A stretch of DNA of 64,000 nt from Geodermatophilus pulveris (GCF_900188375.1 NZ_FZOO01000004.1:62001-126000); one strand, 5' to 3'. Positions 1 through 11,536 are shown, counted from the first letter of the stretch. Translations and numbers: made by a program. The notes: generated from the letters alone by a model not told the origin.

Positions 1-325
1 CGTGCAGCGCGCCGACGCCCTCGGCCAGCCGCGCGCCGCCGGAGTGCCAGAAGCCGACGACCGGCACCCGCTCGCGCACCGCGGTGTCGATGGCGTCCAC
101 GACGTGCCGGCAGCCGTCCACGCCCATCGCCCCGCCCATGACGGTGGCGTCGGTGCAGTAGGCGACCGCCGGGGTGCCCGCGACGGTGCCCCGGGCCGCG
201 ACGACGCCCGAGGAGTCGCGCGGGCCGAGCAGGGACAGCGAGCCGGGGTCGAGCAGGCGGGCCAGGCGGTCGCCGGGGTCGCGCGGGTCGGTGGTGGTCG
301 GGGGAGCGGCGTGCAGCGTGGTCAT
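1..325 (-). CDS. Acyl-CoA carboxylase carboxyltransferase (AccD-type), N-terminal part, cut by window edge
   Basis: Reading on the minus strand from an ATG at 325 gives 108 residues that run off the window. After a Pro/Thr-rich start come the segments SLLGPRDSSGVVAARGTVAG and VVGFWHSGGARLAEGV, which are typical of the beta (carboxyltransferase) subunit of acetyl- or propionyl-CoA carboxylases; the HSGGARL stretch forms part of the acyl-CoA binding region in that family. The protein would transfer CO2 from carboxybiotin to acyl-CoA, supplying malonyl-CoA. It begins 8 bp after the fabF stop and is probably the last or next gene of the fab operon, the place held by accD6 in mycobacteria. Which acyl-CoA it prefers cannot be judged from this fragment. 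Confidence 0.82.
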   Translation of the reverse strand, partial: MTTLHAAPPTTTDPRDPGDRLARLLDPGSLSLLGPRDSSGVVAARGTVAGTPAVAYCTDATVMGGAMGVDGCRHVVDAIDTAVRERVPVVGFWHSGGARLAEGVGALH

Positions 326-333
326 CGGACTCG

Positions 334-1575
334 TCAGGCGGTGGTGAAGACCAGGGCGATGTTGTGGCCGCCGAAACCGAAGGAGTCGTTGACCGCGGCC
401 TCGAGCCGGGCCTTCCGCGGCTCGCGGCGCACGATGTCGAGGGCCTGGACGGCGGCGTCGTCGTCCGGGTCGTCGAGGTTCGCGGTGGCCGGCACCAGCT
501 GCTCGCGCAGCGCGAGGATGGTGAACACCGACTCCAGCGCGCCCGCGGCGCCCAGCAGGTGCCCGGTCTGGCTCTTGGTGGCCGTCACGAGGGCGTGCTC
601 GCCGACGGTGTCCCGGATGGCGGCGGCCTCCGCGGTGTCGCCCACCGGCGTGGACGTGGCGTGCGCGTTGACGTGGCCGATGTCGGCGGCGGTCAGCCCG
701 GCGTCGCGCAGCGCCGCGGCGATGGCCCGGCCGGCGCCCTCGCCCTCGGGGTGCGGCGCGACCAGGTCGTAGCCGTCGGCGGTGCCGGCGGCCCCGGCGA
801 GGCGGGCGTGCACGCGGGCGCCGCGGGCGCGCGCGGCGTCGCCGCGCTCGAGCACCAGCGCGGCCGCGCCCTCGCCGAGCACGAAGCCGTCGCGGGCCTT
901 GTCGAACGGCCGGGAGGCGCGCTCGGGCTCGTCGTTGCGGGTGCTCATGGCGCGCATCGAGGCGAAGCCGGCCATCGGCAGCGGGTGCACGCAGGCCTCC
1001 GCGCCGCCGACCAGCACCACGTCGGCGCGGTCCAGCCGCAGCAGGTCCAGCCCCCAGCGGATGGCCTCCGCACCCGAGGCGCAGGCGCTCACCGGGGCGT
1101 GCACGCCGCCCTTGGCGCCGACCGCCAGCCCCACCGCGGCGGCCGGGCCGTTCGGCATGAGCATCGGGATGGTGAACGGGGAGACCCGCTTGGGGCCCTT
1201 CTCCTCCAGGATGTCGTCCTGGCCGAGCAGGGTCAGCGCCCCGCCGATGCCGGTGCCGAAGACGACGGCGACCCGCAGGGGGTCGACCCCGGCGTCGGCC
1301 GCCCCGGAGTGCCGCCAGGCCTCCTCGGCGGCGACCACGGCCACCTGCTGGCTGCGGTCGAGCCGGCGGGCGCGGACGCGGTCGATCTGGGTGGACGGCT
1401 CGGTGGCCAGCCGGGCGACGAGCTGGGCGGGGAAGTCCCGGGCCCACTCGTCGGTGAGCCGGCTGACCCCCGACCGCCCGGCCAGCAGTGCGTCCCACGT
1501 GCTGGCGACGTCGCTCCCGAGCGGCGTGGTGGCGCCGAGTCCGGTGACGACGACGTCACCGATGGACGTGCTCAT
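334..1575 (-). CDS. fabF: Beta-ketoacyl-ACP synthase II (FabF/KasA type)
   Basis: 413 residues, the normal length for KAS II. It condenses malonyl-ACP with a growing acyl-ACP in type II fatty acid elongation in the cytoplasm. The nucleophile is Cys165 in PVSACASGAEA, and the two catalytic histidines lie in NAHATSTPVGD (about residue 303) and KSQTGHLLGAAG (about 337); the C-terminal FGFGGHN glycine-rich loop is present. The ATG at 1575 is preceded on the minus strand by a GGAGGAA ribosome site. It follows acpP by 48 bp in the order fabD-fabH-acpP-fabF, the standard actinobacterial operon. It corresponds to KasA or KasB of mycobacteria, but only one copy is present here. Confidence 0.97.
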   Translation of the reverse strand: MSTSIGDVVVTGLGATTPLGSDVASTWDALLAGRSGVSRLTDEWARDFPAQLVARLATEPSTQIDRVRARRLDRSQQVAVVAAEEAWRHSGAADAGVDPLRVAVVFGTGIGGALTLLGQDDILEEKGPKRVSPFTIPMLMPNGPAAAVGLAVGAKGGVHAPVSACASGAEAIRWGLDLLRLDRADVVLVGGAEACVHPLPMAGFASMRAMSTRNDEPERASRPFDKARDGFVLGEGAAALVLERGDAARARGARVHARLAGAAGTADGYDLVAPHPEGEGAGRAIAAALRDAGLTAADIGHVNAHATSTPVGDTAEAAAIRDTVGEHALVTATKSQTGHLLGAAGALESVFTILALREQLVPATANLDDPDDDAAVQALDIVRREPRKARLEAAVNDSFGFGGHNIALVFTTA

Positions 1576-1623
1576 GACGGGTTCCTCCTGGGGCGGGCGG
1601 GCGGGGGCCGGGGGCGCCTCTTC

Positions 1624-1875
1624 CTAGGCGCGGTTCTTCTGGATGTAGTCCATGGCGTCGCCGACGGTCTTGATGTTGGCCAGCTCGTCGTCGGGGATGG
1701 CGACGCCGAACTTGTCCTCGACCGCGGTGGCGATCTCGACCATCGACAGGGAGTCGACGTCGAGGTCCTCGGTGAACGACTTCTCGGGGGTGGCGTCTGC
1801 GGGGGCGACGCCCGCGACCTCCTCCAGGATCTCGGCCAGACCGGTCTGGATGTCCGCGTTCGCGGGCTCGCTCAC
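1624..1875 (-). CDS. acpP: Acyl carrier protein
   Basis: 83 residues starting at GTG 1875 (a longer open frame upstream is only read-through). It carries the growing acyl chain on a 4'-phosphopantetheine arm. The attachment site is Ser42 in the motif DVDSLSMVEI, followed by the acidic helix II typical of ACPs (VEDKFGVAIPDDEL). Length and pattern match actinobacterial fatty acid ACPs; the long acidic C-terminal extension of mycobacterial AcpM is absent, the protein ending at DYIQKNRA. It lies between fabH and fabF with short gaps (74 and 48 bp), consistent with one transcript. Confidence 0.96.
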   Translation of the reverse strand: MSEPANADIQTGLAEILEEVAGVAPADATPEKSFTEDLDVDSLSMVEIATAVEDKFGVAIPDDELANIKTVGDAMDYIQKNRA

Positions 1876-1949
1876 GTGCAGGTCCTCTCTCTCGGGTGGG
1901 GCGGGGGTCCCGCCGTCGGGCCGGTCGGCCCGGGGGTCAGTGGGGCCGC

Positions 1950-2918
1950 TCAGGGCAGGATGACGACCTGGCCGGCGAAGGTGAGGCCGGCGCCGTAGCC
2001 GAGCAGCAGGGCGACGTCGCCGCTCCGGGCCTCCCCGCTCTCCAGCAGCGCGGACAGCGCCAGCGGCACCGAGGCCGAGGAGGTGTTGCCCGACCGGACG
2101 ACGTCGCGGGCGATGACGGTGCGCGCGGGCAGCTCCAGCCGCTTGGCCATCAGCTCGATGATCCGCAGGTTGGCCTGGTGCGGCGCGAACACGTCGATGT
2201 CGTCGGGGCCCACGCCGGCGAGGTCCATCGCGGTGAGCAGGGTGGCGGTGAGCCGGGTGGTGGCCCAGCGGTAGACCGCCTGCCCGGCCATGCTCATCGC
2301 CGCCTCGCCCTGGGGGATGGCGATCGCCTCGGCCTGGTCGCCGTCGCTGCCCCACACGACCGGGCCCACCCCGGGGGTGTCCGACGGGCCCAGCACGGCC
2401 GCGCCGGCGCCGTCGGCGAAGATCACCGCGGTCGACCGGTCGGTCAGGTCGGTGTAGTCGGTGAGCCGCTCGCCGCCGATCACCAGGGCGTTGCGGGCCG
2501 ACCCGCTGCGGATGGCGTCGGCGGCCGCGCTCAGCGCGTAGCACCAGCCCGCGCACCCGGCGTTGACGTCGAAGGCACCGGGCCGCTGGGCGCCGAGCTT
2601 GTGCGCGATCTCTGGCGCCAGCCCGGGGATGGGCCGGGGCAGGCTGGCCGAGGCGAGCAGCACGAGGTCCAGCTCGGAGGCGTCCAGGCCGCTGGCGGCC
2701 AGGGCCTTGCCGCCGGCGGCGACGCTCATCTCCAGCAGCGTCTCGTCCGGCTCCGCCCAGCGGCGCTCGGCGATGCCCACCCGCGCCTGGATCCACTCGT
2801 CGTTGGTGTCCATGGTCTCGGCGAGCTCGTCGTTGGTGACCCGGCGGCGGGGCCGGTAGCTGCCGAAGCCGAGGATGCGCGCGCCGGGGGCGCCGGCGGG
2901 CAGCTGGAGTCCGGTCAT
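1950..2918 (-). CDS. fabH: Beta-ketoacyl-ACP synthase III (FabH)
   Basis: 322 residues, full length. FabH starts fatty acid synthesis by condensing an acyl-CoA with malonyl-ACP; in actinomycetes it often accepts branched primers. The Cys-His-Asn triad is visible: Cys122 in FDVNAGCAGWCYALS, His in VFAPHQANLRII (about 248) and Asn in RSGNTSSASVPL (about 279). The ATG at 2918 overlaps the fabD stop by 4 bp (ATGA), which indicates translational coupling. Substrate preference cannot be read from the sequence by eye. Confidence 0.97.
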   Translation of the reverse strand: MTGLQLPAGAPGARILGFGSYRPRRRVTNDELAETMDTNDEWIQARVGIAERRWAEPDETLLEMSVAAGGKALAASGLDASELDLVLLASASLPRPIPGLAPEIAHKLGAQRPGAFDVNAGCAGWCYALSAAADAIRSGSARNALVIGGERLTDYTDLTDRSTAVIFADGAGAAVLGPSDTPGVGPVVWGSDGDQAEAIAIPQGEAAMSMAGQAVYRWATTRLTATLLTAMDLAGVGPDDIDVFAPHQANLRIIELMAKRLELPARTVIARDVVRSGNTSSASVPLALSALLESGEARSGDVALLLGYGAGLTFAGQVVILP

Positions 2919-4117
2919 GACGGCACCTCCGGGTACAGGCGGGCGATCGGGTCACCGGCGTCCACGAGGTCACCCTCGGCCACCAGCCACTCGGCCAGCA
3001 CGCCGGCGTAGCCGGCCGACACGTCGGCCTCCTGGCGGCGGCTGCTGATCCGCCCCAGCGGCGTGCCGGCGGGCAGGCGCGTGCCCTCGGCGATCGTGGC
3101 CGGGCGCACCGTGCCGCGCACGGGGGACACGACGACCCGCCAGTCGGGCAGGTGGTCGGGCTCGGGGCGGCCCCGCTCGGCCTCGATGAGCTCGCGGGCC
3201 CGGTCCAGGTCGGCCGGCTTGGCGATCGCCAGCACCTCGACGTCGGCGCCCTTCCACTCCCGCTTGGCCAGCCCGGACAGGGCGCCGGCGGGGGGCAGCT
3301 CGATGGCGGCGGTGACGCCGAGCTCGCGCATCGTGGCCAGGCAGGCGTCGAAGCGCACCGGGCTGGTGACCTGGCTGACCAGCCGGGACAGCGCCTCCGT
3401 CCCGGTGGTCACCGCGGCGCCGTCGGCGTTGGACAGCAGCAGCCGGCTGGGGTCGGCCGGCCGCAGCCCCCCGACCAGGCCCTCGAGCCGCTCGCGGGCG
3501 GGGGCCATGTAGGAGGTGTGGAACGCGCCGGCCACCGGCAGCGGTACGACCCGCGCCCCGGCCGGGGGCGCGGCGCGCAGCTCGGCCAGCGCGTCGACCG
3601 GCCCGGCGGCCACGACCTGGCCGGCACCGTTCACGTTGGCCGGGGTCAGCCCGCGCTGCTCCAGGGCGGCGGCCAGCTCGTCGGGGTCACCGCCCAGGAC
3701 GGCGGACATGCCGGTCGGCGTCTGCGCGCAGGCGGCGGCCATCGCCCGGCCGCGGACGGCGGTCAGCGCGATCGCCGCCTCGACGCTGAGCACCCCCGCC
3801 AGCGCGGCCGCGGTGAGCTCGCCGACGCTGTGCCCGGCGATGACGACGTCGCGGCCGGCCTGCGGGCTGTGCGCGACCGGGCCGGGCAGGCCACCGAGCT
3901 CGCGGGCCACGAACAGGCTCATCGCGACCACGAGCGGCTGGGTGACCGCGGTGTCCTTGATCGCCTCGGCGTCGCCGGTGGTGCCCAGGGTGAGCAGGTC
4001 CGCGTCGGCGATCGCGCCGGCCCAGCGGAAGAACGACTCGGCCCCGGGGAGCTCGAGCCAGTCGGTCAGCATCCCGGGCTTCTGGGCACCCTGTCCAGGG
4101 GCGAGGACGGCGAGCAC
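2915..4117 (-). CDS. fabD: Malonyl-CoA:ACP transacylase with an extra biotinyl/lipoyl-like C-terminal domain
   Basis: 400 residues, about 90 longer than a usual FabD. Residues 1-315 are the transacylase, which moves malonyl from CoA to ACP: the LAPGQGAQ start, nucleophile Ser97 in GHSVGE, and His200 in GAFHTSYM. Residues about 325-400 are additional and look like a biotinyl/lipoyl barrel: RGTVRPATIAEGTRLPAG, then a turn at 356-366, then AGVLAEWLVAEGDLVDAGDP. The lysine that would carry biotin or lipoate in such domains aligns with Arg361, so the tail is probably not modified. Start is GTG 4117. First gene of the fab operon, 149 bp downstream of fasR. Confidence 0.95.
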   Translation of the reverse strand: MLAVLAPGQGAQKPGMLTDWLELPGAESFFRWAGAIADADLLTLGTTGDAEAIKDTAVTQPLVVAMSLFVARELGGLPGPVAHSPQAGRDVVIAGHSVGELTAAALAGVLSVEAAIALTAVRGRAMAAACAQTPTGMSAVLGGDPDELAAALEQRGLTPANVNGAGQVVAAGPVDALAELRAAPPAGARVVPLPVAGAFHTSYMAPARERLEGLVGGLRPADPSRLLLSNADGAAVTTGTEALSRLVSQVTSPVRFDACLATMRELGVTAAIELPPAGALSGLAKREWKGADVEVLAIAKPADLDRARELIEAERGRPEPDHLPDWRVVVSPVRGTVRPATIAEGTRLPAGTPLGRISSRRQEADVSAGYAGVLAEWLVAEGDLVDAGDPIARLYPEVPS

Positions 4118-4183
4118 CAGATCACCGTCTCAGACAACGGCAGGTGACGTGGTGGCGAACGGCACGAAACCGCCCCCCGCCTC

Positions 4184-4200
4184 TTTGGAGGGTCTCCACA
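4184..4200. promoter_or_regulatory. Candidate operator upstream of fabD (inverted repeat)
   Basis: In the 149-bp gap between fasR and fabD lies the inverted repeat TTTGGAG-GGT-CTCCACA: 7-bp arms with one mismatch and a 3-bp spacer. It sits about 67-83 bp upstream of the fabD GTG. In Streptomyces the neighbouring PucR-type regulator FasR activates the fabDHPF operon by binding this intergenic region (recalled). That this repeat is the site is inference; the arms are short for 70+ percent GC DNA. Confidence 0.35.
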
Positions 4201-4266
4201 ACAGGACCGGGTTCACGCGGGGTGTCGCCGGGGTCCGTGTGGTGGGAACCGCACTGTGCCGGGGTG

Positions 4267-5445
4267 TCAGTGCCAGAGGGAGCGGTCCTGGTCGAGGGCG
4301 GCGAGGGCGAGGGCGACCTGGACGGTCCAGCCGCCGCGCGGGTCGGTGACCGACACCCCGGTGACCTCGATGGCCCGCCGCAGCCGGTAGCGGACGGTGT
4401 TCGGGTGCACGAACAGCGCCCGGGCGCTGGCCTCCAGGTTGCCGCCGCTGGCGAGCACCGCGCGCACCGTCTCCAGCAGCTCCCCGCCGGCGGCCTGCAG
4501 GGGCAGCGCCACCCGCTCCTGCAGCGTCGCGCGGGCGGTCGGGTCGCCGTCCAGGGCCCGCTCGGGCAGCAGCGCGTCGGCCGCCACCGGCCGGGGTGCG
4601 GCCGGCCAGGCGCGGGCGGCGCCCAGCCCGGCGAGCGCCGCGGTCGCGGAGTCCCCGGCCCGCCCGAGGCTGTCCACCGCCGGGCCCACCACCACCGGGC
4701 CGGGGCCGAACTCGTCGCTGAGCCGCTCGGCCGCCGACTGCAGGTCCGGCGACCCGCCCAGGACGACGACGAGCTGGTCGGCGTGCACCCCGACGAGCAC
4801 CTCCCCGCGCACCTGCCGGGCGGCCCGCCGGGTGGCGCCGTGCACGTCGCCGTCCGGCGGGGCCGCCCCGACCAGCACGGTGACCGGGCTCATCGCCGCC
4901 CAGCCCAGCGCCGAGGCCCGGCCGGACAGCTCGGACACCTGCTCGCCGCGTACGAGGGCGTCGACCAGCAGCGCCTCCAGGCGGGCGTCCCAGGCGCCGC
5001 GGCTCTCGGCGAAGGAGGCGTAGACGTGCGCGGTGGCGAACGCCACCTCGCGGCTGTACTGCAGCACCGCGAGCCGCAGCACGTCGGCGTCCCCCGGCTC
5101 GGCGACCGTCCCGACGAAGTCGTCCATCACCTCGACGGTGACCCGGACCAGGTCGACGGTGTGCTTGAGCGGCACCACCCGGGCCAGCTCCCGCGGCGCG
5201 GCGCCGAACACCTCACCGGTGAGCCGCGGCGGGCGGTCGAGGGTGCGGCACCACTCGACGAAGGAGGCCAGGCCGGCCTGCGCCACGAGCATCACCCACG
5301 AGCGCTGGTCGGCGGGCATCGTCCGGAACCAGGGCAGCACCTCGTCCATCCGCGCGACGGCGCGGGTGGCCAGCGACCCCGACGCCCGCTCCAGCCGCCG
5401 CAGCGTGGCGGCGGAGGGCGGGTGCCGGCGGGTCGCGGAGGACAC
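4267..5445 (-). CDS. fasR: PucR-family transcriptional activator of fatty acid synthesis (FasR-like)
   Basis: 392 residues from GTG 5445. Only the C-terminal region has a clear DNA-binding signature: the PucR helix-turn-helix at about 335-385 (ASARALFVHPNTVRYRLRRA) followed by WTVQVALALAAL. The central part resembles the GGDEF-like sensor region of PucR/CdaR proteins. Position is the strongest clue: same strand and immediately upstream of fabD, as for FasR (SCO2386) in Streptomyces and Rv2242 in mycobacteria, where it activates the fab operon. Upstream it diverges from a PAP2 phosphatase gene with only 45 bp between the starts. The start could be further downstream, for example the ATG of MDEVLPWF, because no strong ribosome site is visible. 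Confidence 0.85.
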   Translation of the reverse strand: MSSATRRHPPSAATLRRLERASGSLATRAVARMDEVLPWFRTMPADQRSWVMLVAQAGLASFVEWCRTLDRPPRLTGEVFGAAPRELARVVPLKHTVDLVRVTVEVMDDFVGTVAEPGDADVLRLAVLQYSREVAFATAHVYASFAESRGAWDARLEALLVDALVRGEQVSELSGRASALGWAAMSPVTVLVGAAPPDGDVHGATRRAARQVRGEVLVGVHADQLVVVLGGSPDLQSAAERLSDEFGPGPVVVGPAVDSLGRAGDSATAALAGLGAARAWPAAPRPVAADALLPERALDGDPTARATLQERVALPLQAAGGELLETVRAVLASGGNLEASARALFVHPNTVRYRLRRAIEVTGVSVTDPRGGWTVQVALALAALDQDRSLWH

Positions 5446-5490
5446 AGCGGCCAGCGTGGCACGGCCGGCCGGTTCGGGGAGAGTGGGGGA

Positions 5491-6183
5491 GTGGACGTGC
5501 TGCAGCAGACCCCCGGGCGGGTGACCGTCCGGCGGGGCGCCGCCGCGGCAGCCGGTGCGGCGGTGGCCGTGCTGCTCGCCCTCGGCGCCGGCGTGCTGGC
5601 CGGCTGGGCGCCGCAGGTCCGGCTGGACGACGCGCTGAGCAGCGCGCTGTACGCCGGCGACGACCGCTCCGCCCTGCACGACGCCCTGCTGGAGGTGCTG
5701 ACCACCCCGGGCGTCACCTGGTTCCGGGTGGTGGTCTGCCTGCCGGTGCTGTTCTGGCTGGGGGCCCGGCGGGCGTGGCGGACGGCGGGCTGGGTGGTGA
5801 CCGCCAACGTGCTGGTGGCCCCGCTCACCACGCTGCTCAAGGAGGCGGTGGGCCGGGTGCGCCCGGCCTTCGAGGACGGCGGCGCCTCCTACGACACCCT
5901 GAGCTTCCCCAGCGGGCACTCCTCGGGCATCGCCACGCTGGTCACCCTCGGCCTCGTCCTCGCCTGGCCGCGGCTGTCCCCGGCGCGGCGCCGCCTGGCC
6001 CTCGCCGGGGGGCTGGCCCTCGCCGTCCTGGTCGGGGTGACCCGGATGTGGCTGGGCGTGCACTTCCTCTCCGACGTCGTCGGCGGGTGGGCGCTGGGCG
6101 TGGCCTGGACGCTGCTGGTGGCGATGGCATACGACGCGCTGCCCGGCGGCCGCGGCGCGCTCCCGCCGCGGGAGGGCCGGTGA
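5491..6183 (+). CDS. PAP2-family membrane phosphatase
   Basis: 230 residues from GTG 5491, preceded by a GGGGAGAG-type purine stretch. The three phosphatase motifs of the PAP2 superfamily are intact: KEAVGRVRP, FPSGHSSG and TRMWLGVHFLSD, which supply the phosphate-binding Lys/Arg and the catalytic histidines. Five or six hydrophobic segments surround them, giving the usual membrane topology with the active site facing outward. Likely substrates are phosphatidic acid or undecaprenyl diphosphate; the sequence does not decide. It overlaps the next gene by 4 bp (GTGA), so the two are probably co-transcribed. Confidence 0.88.
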   Translation: MDVLQQTPGRVTVRRGAAAAAGAAVAVLLALGAGVLAGWAPQVRLDDALSSALYAGDDRSALHDALLEVLTTPGVTWFRVVVCLPVLFWLGARRAWRTAGWVVTANVLVAPLTTLLKEAVGRVRPAFEDGGASYDTLSFPSGHSSGIATLVTLGLVLAWPRLSPARRRLALAGGLALAVLVGVTRMWLGVHFLSDVVGGWALGVAWTLLVAMAYDALPGGRGALPPREGR

Positions 6184-6725
6184 CCCCGGCCTCGGACGTC
6201 CTGGTCGAGCCGGACGACGGCTCGGCCGGGCCGCTGCTGCGGATCGCCGACGACCGCCTGGCGCCGGGCACCGGCTACGGGCGGCACCCGCACCGCGCCG
6301 TCGACGTCGTCGCCGTCGTGCTGGCCGGCTCGCTGCGGCACGCCTGGGGGGCGCGGCCGGTGCTGCGCGCCGGCGACGTCGCCGTCCTGCGGGCCGGCAC
6401 CGGGCTGGAGCACGACGAGGTGGCCGGGGACGACGGCGCACACGTGCTGCAGACCTACCTGCGCAGCGCCCGCCCGGCCGGGCCGGCCACCCACGAGGTG
6501 CACCGCGCCCCGGCCGGCTGGGTGCCGCTGCACCGCCCCGACGCCCGGCTGTGGACCGCGGCGGTGCCCGCGGGGGCGACCGCGGCGGTGCCCCCCGGGC
6601 TGCTGGTGCTCGCCGGCCCCGACGGCACCCGGGTGCGGCGGCAGGACGGCGGCGAGGTCCTCGGGCCCGCGACCGTCCTGGTGTGGCAGCTGGACGCCAC
6701 GCGCCCCGCCTGGGCCGACGCCTGA
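6180..6725 (+). CDS. Pirin-like cupin protein
   Basis: 181 residues from GTG 6180, overlapping the PAP2 stop. The first half has the cupin pattern of pirin/YhaK-type proteins: GRHPHRAVDVVAVVLAGSL, then LRAGDVAVLRAGTGLEHDEV, with histidines that would bind a metal, and PGLLVLAGPDG in the second half suggests the second barrel. It is shorter than classic pirins (about 230-290 residues). Some pirins act as quercetinases and others as regulators; no function can be assigned here. Confidence 0.7.
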   Translation: MTPASDVLVEPDDGSAGPLLRIADDRLAPGTGYGRHPHRAVDVVAVVLAGSLRHAWGARPVLRAGDVAVLRAGTGLEHDEVAGDDGAHVLQTYLRSARPAGPATHEVHRAPAGWVPLHRPDARLWTAAVPAGATAAVPPGLLVLAGPDGTRVRRQDGGEVLGPATVLVWQLDATRPAWADA

Positions 6726-6855
6726 GCCCGCGACGATCACGGACATCGGGAGGCGACACGCCGTCCGGCACTGGTGCGTCGCTCCCCGCTCCCCATGATC
6801 GTCGGGACGGCGGGCGGACGACCGGGCCGGCCTGGTCTGGGGGAGAGTGGGGCGC

Positions 6856-8058
6856 ATGCCGATCCCCGCCGCCGACCTGCTGGCCGCCGCCCGCGCCGAC
6901 GCCGACCGCACCGTGGACCTGCGCCGGCGGCTGCACCGGCACCCGGAGATCGGGCTGCACCTCCCGCGGACCCAGGCGACGGTGCTGGCCGAGCTCGCCG
7001 ACCTCCCGGTGGAGGTGGCCACCGGCAGCTCGACCACCTCGGTGGTGGGCGTGCTGCGCGGCGCCCGCCCGGGTCCCACCCACCTGCTGCGCGCCGACAT
7101 GGACGCGCTGCCGGTGCAGGAGGACACCGGCCTGCCCTTCGCCTCCGAGGTCCCCGGCGCGATGCACGCCTGCGGGCACGACCTGCACACCGCGATGCTG
7201 CTGTCGGCCGCCCGGCTGCTGGCCGCCCGGCGCGAGGAGTTCACCGGGCAGGTGGTGCTGATGCTGCAGCCGGGGGAGGAGGGCTTCCACGGGGCCCGGT
7301 ACATGCTCGAGGAGGGCCTGCTGGACGCCGTCCCGGAGGCGCCGGTGGCCGGGGCGTTCGCGCTGCACGTGTTCGCCACCCAGCCCAGCGGGGTGGTGAG
7401 CGTGCGGCCGGGCCCGATGATGGCCGCGGCCGACCACTGGGAGCTCACCGTGCGCGGCCGCGGCGGGCACGCCTCCATGCCGCACACCGCCGCCGACCCG
7501 GTGCCGGTCGCCGCGGAGGTGGTGCTGGCGCTGCAGTCGATGCTCACCCGCCGGGTACCGGTGTTCGACCCCGCGGTGGTGACCGTCGCCCAGCTGACCG
7601 CGGGCGCCACGGACAACGTCATCCCCGACACCGCGTTCCTGCAGGGCACCATCCGCACCCTGTCGCCGGAGCGGCGGGCCGACGTCGTGGCCGCCGTGCG
7701 CCGGGTGGCGACCCACGTGGCCGCCGCGCACGACATGGCGGTCGAGTTCGTGCACCAGGAGGGCTACCCGGTCACCGTCAACGACCCCGGCGTGGCGGCG
7801 CGGGTGCTCGGGACGGCGGGCGAGCTGTTCGGGCGCGGGTGTACCGAGACCGCCACCGAGCCCCTGATGGGCGCCGAGGACTTCTCCTACGTGCTGCAGC
7901 AGGTGCCCGGCGCGATGGCGTTCCTGGGCGCCTGCCCGCCGGGCGCCGACCCGGCGACCGCGGCCGGCAACCACTCCAACCTCGTGGTCTTCGACGAGGC
8001 GGTGCTACCGGCGGGGGCGGCGCTGTACGCCGCGATGGCGCTGGACGCCCTGGGCTGA
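6856..8058 (+). CDS. M20-family amidohydrolase (HipO/IAA-amino acid hydrolase type)
   Basis: 400 residues from ATG 6856 (an in-frame GTG at 6847 is an alternative). The dinuclear-metal peptidase M20D pattern is complete: RRLHRHPEIG near the N-terminus, LLRADMDALPVQEDTG with the metal Asp, AMHACGHDLHTAMLL with His and Cys ligands, QPGEEGFHGARYM with the catalytic Glu, and MGAEDFSYVLQ near the C-terminus. Such enzymes cleave N-acyl amino acids (hippurate, IAA conjugates, N-acetyl-diaminopimelate). Its end overlaps the tail of the convergent oxidase pseudogene by 54 bp. Substrate unknown. Confidence 0.9.
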   Translation: MPIPAADLLAAARADADRTVDLRRRLHRHPEIGLHLPRTQATVLAELADLPVEVATGSSTTSVVGVLRGARPGPTHLLRADMDALPVQEDTGLPFASEVPGAMHACGHDLHTAMLLSAARLLAARREEFTGQVVLMLQPGEEGFHGARYMLEEGLLDAVPEAPVAGAFALHVFATQPSGVVSVRPGPMMAAADHWELTVRGRGGHASMPHTAADPVPVAAEVVLALQSMLTRRVPVFDPAVVTVAQLTAGATDNVIPDTAFLQGTIRTLSPERRADVVAAVRRVATHVAAAHDMAVEFVHQEGYPVTVNDPGVAARVLGTAGELFGRGCTETATEPLMGAEDFSYVLQQVPGAMAFLGACPPGADPATAAGNHSNLVVFDEAVLPAGAALYAAMALDALG

Positions 8059-8438
8059 GCGCCGCTGGACCAGGCCGGCCACCTCGGCGGCGCAGCCCCA
8101 GGAGAGGGTGACCCCGGCGCCGCCGTGCCCGTAGCAGGCGGCCACCGGCCGGCCGTCGAGGTCCAGCCGCTCCAGCCCTACCGTCGGCCGGCCCGGCCGC
8201 AGCCCGACGGCCCGGGACAGCACCGGCTGCCCGCGCAGCGCGGGCACCAGGGCGCAGGCCCGGGCGAGGACGGCGGCCTCGACCTGCGGGTCGGGCTCGG
8301 TGCCGGTGGCCCCCTCGACGGCGGTGCCGCCACAGACCACGTCGCGACCGCGCGGGACGACGTGGGTGGGCCCGGCCGGGTCGTCGTCGTCCAGCACCCA
8401 GCCGGTGAGCCCGGGGTCGGCGGCCAGCCCGGTCAGGT

Positions 8439-8498
8439 GGCCCTCCTGCAGGGGCCCGCCGCGAGCGTGCGAGCGGTGGGGGGCAGGAGGGTCCTTCC
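8439..8498 (-). repeat. Stop-linked hairpin repeat, copy A (inside oxidase remnant)
   Basis: About 60 bp directly after the TGA at 8499-8501 (minus strand). Outer stem GGACCCTCCTGC pairs with GCAGGAGGGCC; the interior holds a GCTCGC/GCTCGCGG core. Same orientation to the preceding stop codon as the three other copies. Confidence 0.85.
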
Positions 8499-8654
8499 TC
8501 AGATGGCAGCGGCCACCGCCGAGGTGGTCGCCTCCACGGGGTCGGCGGTGTGCACGCGCACCCGGTGCCCGGCCCGGGCGAGCAGCAGCGCGCAGGTCAG
8601 CCCGACCACGCCGCCGCCGACGACGGCCACCTCGCGGTGGCCGTCGTCGGCGGG

Positions 8655-8716
8655 GCGGCCCCCCTGCAGGGTCCCGCCGCGAGCCTGCGAGGGGCGGGGG
8701 GCAGGGGGGTCCTCTG
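8655..8716 (-). repeat. Stop-linked hairpin repeat, copy B (after aceE)
   Basis: Begins directly after the aceE TGA (8717-8719). Outer stem GGACCCCCCTGC / GCAGGGGGGCC, interior CTCGCAGGCTCGCGGCGGG. Because the oxidase remnant's ATG overlaps the aceE stop, this copy is also read as its first codons. Confidence 0.85.
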
Positions 8717-11536
<2,820 letters not shown>

